DNA of 64,000 bases from the NCBI RefSeq assembly GCF_002250115.1, contig NZ_CP019985.1, positions 1,488,001 through 1,552,000 on the forward strand, in the 5' to 3' direction. This stretch comes from Shouchella clausii. Its GTDB lineage: Bacteria > Bacillota > Bacilli > Bacillales > Bacillaceae_D. Position numbers and translations under genes: made by a program. The stretch's first letter is position 1, and the number at the start of each line of letters is the position of its first letter. The notes beneath the pieces were generated by a model. That model ran no database searches, was not told the origin of the DNA, and saw only the letters and a program-made list of their open reading frames with translations. This document shows, one piece after another, positions 61,830-64,000 of the stretch.

Positions 61830-62990
61830 TTAAAAGAAATCGACAAGAGCTGGCTGTTCACCGGGAATAAGGCGGAAAAAATCTTGTAGTGCTTTTTCGT
61901 CGCCGCGGATGAAGCCAGCATGCTTGAAGAAAGTAGGGCGTTTATAGCCAAGCATGAGCGCCGTCAGTGTTTGAATGTCCGTTTCGAACACCGGCTCCTC
62001 GCCACGAACAGTAGTCGGTTGTGCTTTTCCATTTTTAACCGAGAATGCAAACAATTGATCGTTCCACTCTGCGACTGGGTCACTGATACGGAACACAAAG
62101 TCGCCTTGCCCATTGGCAAGAAACGGGTAAGCTTGGAAAAACGGAGCGACATCAACAATGCGGGCCATAAAGTATGGAATCGTCTCAGCTTTTGTTTTTG
62201 CGTCTGGCAGAAAATACGACAAGCCTTCTGCTGCTGGCACCGTTAACTCAGCTGTGTCAGCCATGGAATCGTGCTGGCCGATAAAGGCAAACAAAGCGGT
62301 TAAGCCTTCTTGGTCGCCAAAGATCAATTCCTCTGTTGCAAATTTCCGTTTTTGAATTGTATAGATCATATAGGCGCTCGGCTCTCCCGCCGCGTCTATG
62401 TACAAAACGGCTTTCTTTGCTTTATACGCTCCGTTTTGCAGATGCTCCCACCATTGTGGATCGCGGACGAGCATCCCATGGCAGAGGTGCTTCTCGTAGA
62501 CGGCACAGATTCTCGGATCAGATGGGTCGACCCGTTCTAACTTGCCGTCAGCAATTGGCAAGGGCTTTGGTAGTTGCTTGGCATTAAGTGTATACGTTGT
62601 GTTCTCACATAGAATTTCCCAGCCGAATTTGCGGTAAAAGCTCACCGAAAATGGTGCTAAATACGACAATAAGTGGCCTTCTGCGCGCATCATTTGCAAC
62701 GTGTGGCCAAGCAGTTGGCGCACATGGCCTTTGCGCCGTTGTTCAGGGTAGGAAGCAACGCCGGCAAGGCCGCCCATTGGCATCGTTTTTCCGTGGATGT
62801 GGACAGCTAAAGGCAAAAGTGCTAGTTTTGAGAGGAGCTGGCCGTTCTCCGTGGCGCCGATGTTAATCGATTTGTCCCATGCTTTTTGGGCACGCTGGCG
62901 GTGGTCATCAGGGTTCTCAACTTGAAAAGCATAGCAGCTAAGCTGAAAAGCTTGCTCGAAATCTTTGTCAGTTAGTCTATGAATCGTCAT
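61830..62990 (-). CDS. Eis-like GNAT acetyltransferase
   Basis: A 386-residue protein with two GNAT-like domains and an SCP2-like C-terminal domain, the architecture of Eis. The acetyl-CoA loop is ASYPEQRRKGHVRQLLGHTL, preceded by GLAGVAS. The C-terminal part includes FVFRISDPVAEWNDQLFAF and TALMLGYKRPTFFKHAGFIR. Mycobacterial Eis acetylates aminoglycosides at several positions; function of Bacillus homologues is less clear. I choose ATG 62990 because AGGGGG is nine bases upstream; ATG 62999 directly abuts it. Confidence 0.88.
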   Translation of the reverse strand: MTIHRLTDKDFEQAFQLSCYAFQVENPDDHRQRAQKAWDKSINIGATENGQLLSKLALLPLAVHIHGKTMPMGGLAGVASYPEQRRKGHVRQLLGHTLQMMRAEGHLLSYLAPFSVSFYRKFGWEILCENTTYTLNAKQLPKPLPIADGKLERVDPSDPRICAVYEKHLCHGMLVRDPQWWEHLQNGAYKAKKAVLYIDAAGEPSAYMIYTIQKRKFATEELIFGDQEGLTALFAFIGQHDSMADTAELTVPAAEGLSYFLPDAKTKAETIPYFMARIVDVAPFFQAYPFLANGQGDFVFRISDPVAEWNDQLFAFSVKNGKAQPTTVRGEEPVFETDIQTLTALMLGYKRPTFFKHAGFIRGDEKALQDFFRLIPGEQPALVDFF

Positions 62991-63112
62991 AGTAAGCATC
63001 CCCCTAGGTTTTGCAGGCTATGTTAAGTTTAGCATGGCAGACGGAGAATGAAAGCGAAAAAATATGATACAATACGATGAAAAGAACTTAATCATAATGG
63101 GGTGTAGCGTGA

Positions 63113-64000
63113 ATGGCAAGTTCAGTGAAGGAACGGCTGCGTCAAGACCGCGCCGCGCATTTAGAAGAATTGAGTGCATTTTTAAAAATTCCAAGCATTA
63201 GCTCCATTTCTGAGCATAAGGACGATATCCGTGCTGCAGCGGAATGGTTGAAGCAAGCGTTTCTTAACGCAAAAATGGAGAAAGTGGAAATCATTGAAAC
63301 GAAAAAGCATCCAATCGTTTATGCAGAGTGGCTTGGCGCAGGGCCAGATGCAAAAACGATATTGATCTATGGCCATTACGATGTTCAGCCAGTCGACCCT
63401 TTGCATTTATGGGAAACGGAACCGTTTGAGCCGACTGTTCGCGACGGCAAGCTTTATGCCCGTGGGGCTAGTGATGACAAAGGCCAAGTGTTCATGCATT
63501 TGAAAGCGGTGCAAACGATGCTTGAAGTAGAAGGGACATTGCCGTTTAACGTCAAATTTTTAATTGAGGGTGAAGAGGAAATTGGCTCGCCTAATCTTGA
63601 TGAGTTTGTGGCTAACGACAAAGAACGTTTAGCTGCCGATGTGTTGCTCATTTCTGATACGACGATGCTTGAACCGGGCAAACCGGCTATCTGTTCTGGA
63701 CTGCGCGGCATTGCTGCGTTAGAAGTCCGCGTAAAAGGAGCAAAAAGCGATTTGCACTCTGGCCTGTATGGAGGCGCTGTACAAAATGCCTTGCATGCCC
63801 TTGTTCAATTGCTCGCTTCGATGCGCGATGAGAACGGCAAAATCACGATTGACGGCTTTTATGAAGGGATTGAAATCCCTTCTGCAGAAGAAATGGAAAG
63901 CATCAAGTCGTTAGGAAGCGGAGAAGAGGCGCTGAAAGAGGAGCTTGGTGTCAACGAACTGTTCGGAGAAAAAGGGTATACAGCCCGAGAGCGCACGTGG
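63113..64000 (+). CDS. M20-family dipeptidase (partial at right edge)
   Basis: The first 296 codons of a metallopeptidase of the CNDP/DUG1-like M20 group, cut by the window end. Metal ligands are in place: His in YGHYDVQPVDP, bridging Asp in ARGASDDKGQVF, general base pair in LIEGEEEIGSPN, and Asp in LLISDTTML. The dimerisation domain begins ALEVRVKGAKSDLHSGLYGG. The start is ATG 63113, after GGGGTG at about eight bases. Expected role: hydrolysis of cytosolic dipeptides. The usual length is about 460 residues, so roughly the last third is missing. Confidence 0.92.
   Translation, partial: MASSVKERLRQDRAAHLEELSAFLKIPSISSISEHKDDIRAAAEWLKQAFLNAKMEKVEIIETKKHPIVYAEWLGAGPDAKTILIYGHYDVQPVDPLHLWETEPFEPTVRDGKLYARGASDDKGQVFMHLKAVQTMLEVEGTLPFNVKFLIEGEEEIGSPNLDEFVANDKERLAADVLLISDTTMLEPGKPAICSGLRGIAALEVRVKGAKSDLHSGLYGGAVQNALHALVQLLASMRDENGKITIDGFYEGIEIPSAEEMESIKSLGSGEEALKEELGVNELFGEKGYTARERTW

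Overview
The window looks like chromosomal DNA of a low-to-mid G+C Bacillaceae bacterium, most likely an alkaliphilic Bacillus relative such as Shouchella (Bacillus) clausii. That placement rests on gene content (hxlR/hxlAB, a spore-type catalase, tandem T-boxes before thrS, brnQ, ribD, murB), strong AGGAGG-type ribosome binding sites, frequent TTG/GTG starts and Rho-independent terminators. It was not confirmed by any database search. No rRNA, tRNA, CRISPR array, insertion sequence or phage module is visible.

Layout. 1-9.5 kb: a CynX-type MFS transporter; an overlapping operon of a beta-propeller lipoprotein, response regulator, sensor kinase and YtkA-like lipoprotein; then small metabolic genes (DUF1259, pterin dehydratase, NSS symporter, methyltransferase, nucleotidyltransferase). 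9.5-12.8 kb: a decayed stretch with an MFS exporter beside remnants of an SdpI-like gene and small membrane proteins. 12.9-20.7 kb: BrnQ, CHY zinc finger protein, nucleoside hydrolase, Nudix hydrolase, and a CitA/CitB-type two-component system followed by a DASS dicarboxylate transporter with a CcpA site. 20.9-25.7 kb: an acyl-CoA-dehydrogenase-like flavoenzyme, a DUF4242 protein, an HxlR-family regulator and a NitT/TauT-type ABC importer; similar tandem operator-like sites precede both transcription units.

26-34.9 kb: an FtsX-type permease paired with an ABC ATPase that keeps only Walker A, a truncated hybrid kinase that lost its first phospho-accepting His, ribD, and a frameshifted GNAT gene. 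35.4-38.7 kb: the most interesting locus, a three-gene cassette encoding a membrane-anchored protein, a lipase with N-terminal catalytic domain and helical C-terminal half, and a small helical protein. It resembles the reverse-arranged type VII secreted lipase toxins with immunity and targeting partners. A fossil 3' end of a second copy of the membrane protein gene lies upstream.

38.9-48.5 kb: a GyrI-like protein, tandem threonine T-boxes and thrS, GrpB, a DUF2268 protease/MerR pair, then zwf, hxlR and hxlAB. The last group could form a dissimilatory ribulose-monophosphate route for formaldehyde, and zwf shares upstream sequence elements with the hxl promoter. 48.6-64 kb: mostly housekeeping genes: lipid kinase, DUF421 protein, flavin reductase, murB, an ABC exporter, spore-type catalase, DinB protein, MFS transporter, pncB with an N-terminal zinc-ribbon-like extension, a chemoreceptor with a SigD-type promoter, an Eis-like acetyltransferase and a truncated M20 dipeptidase at the window edge.
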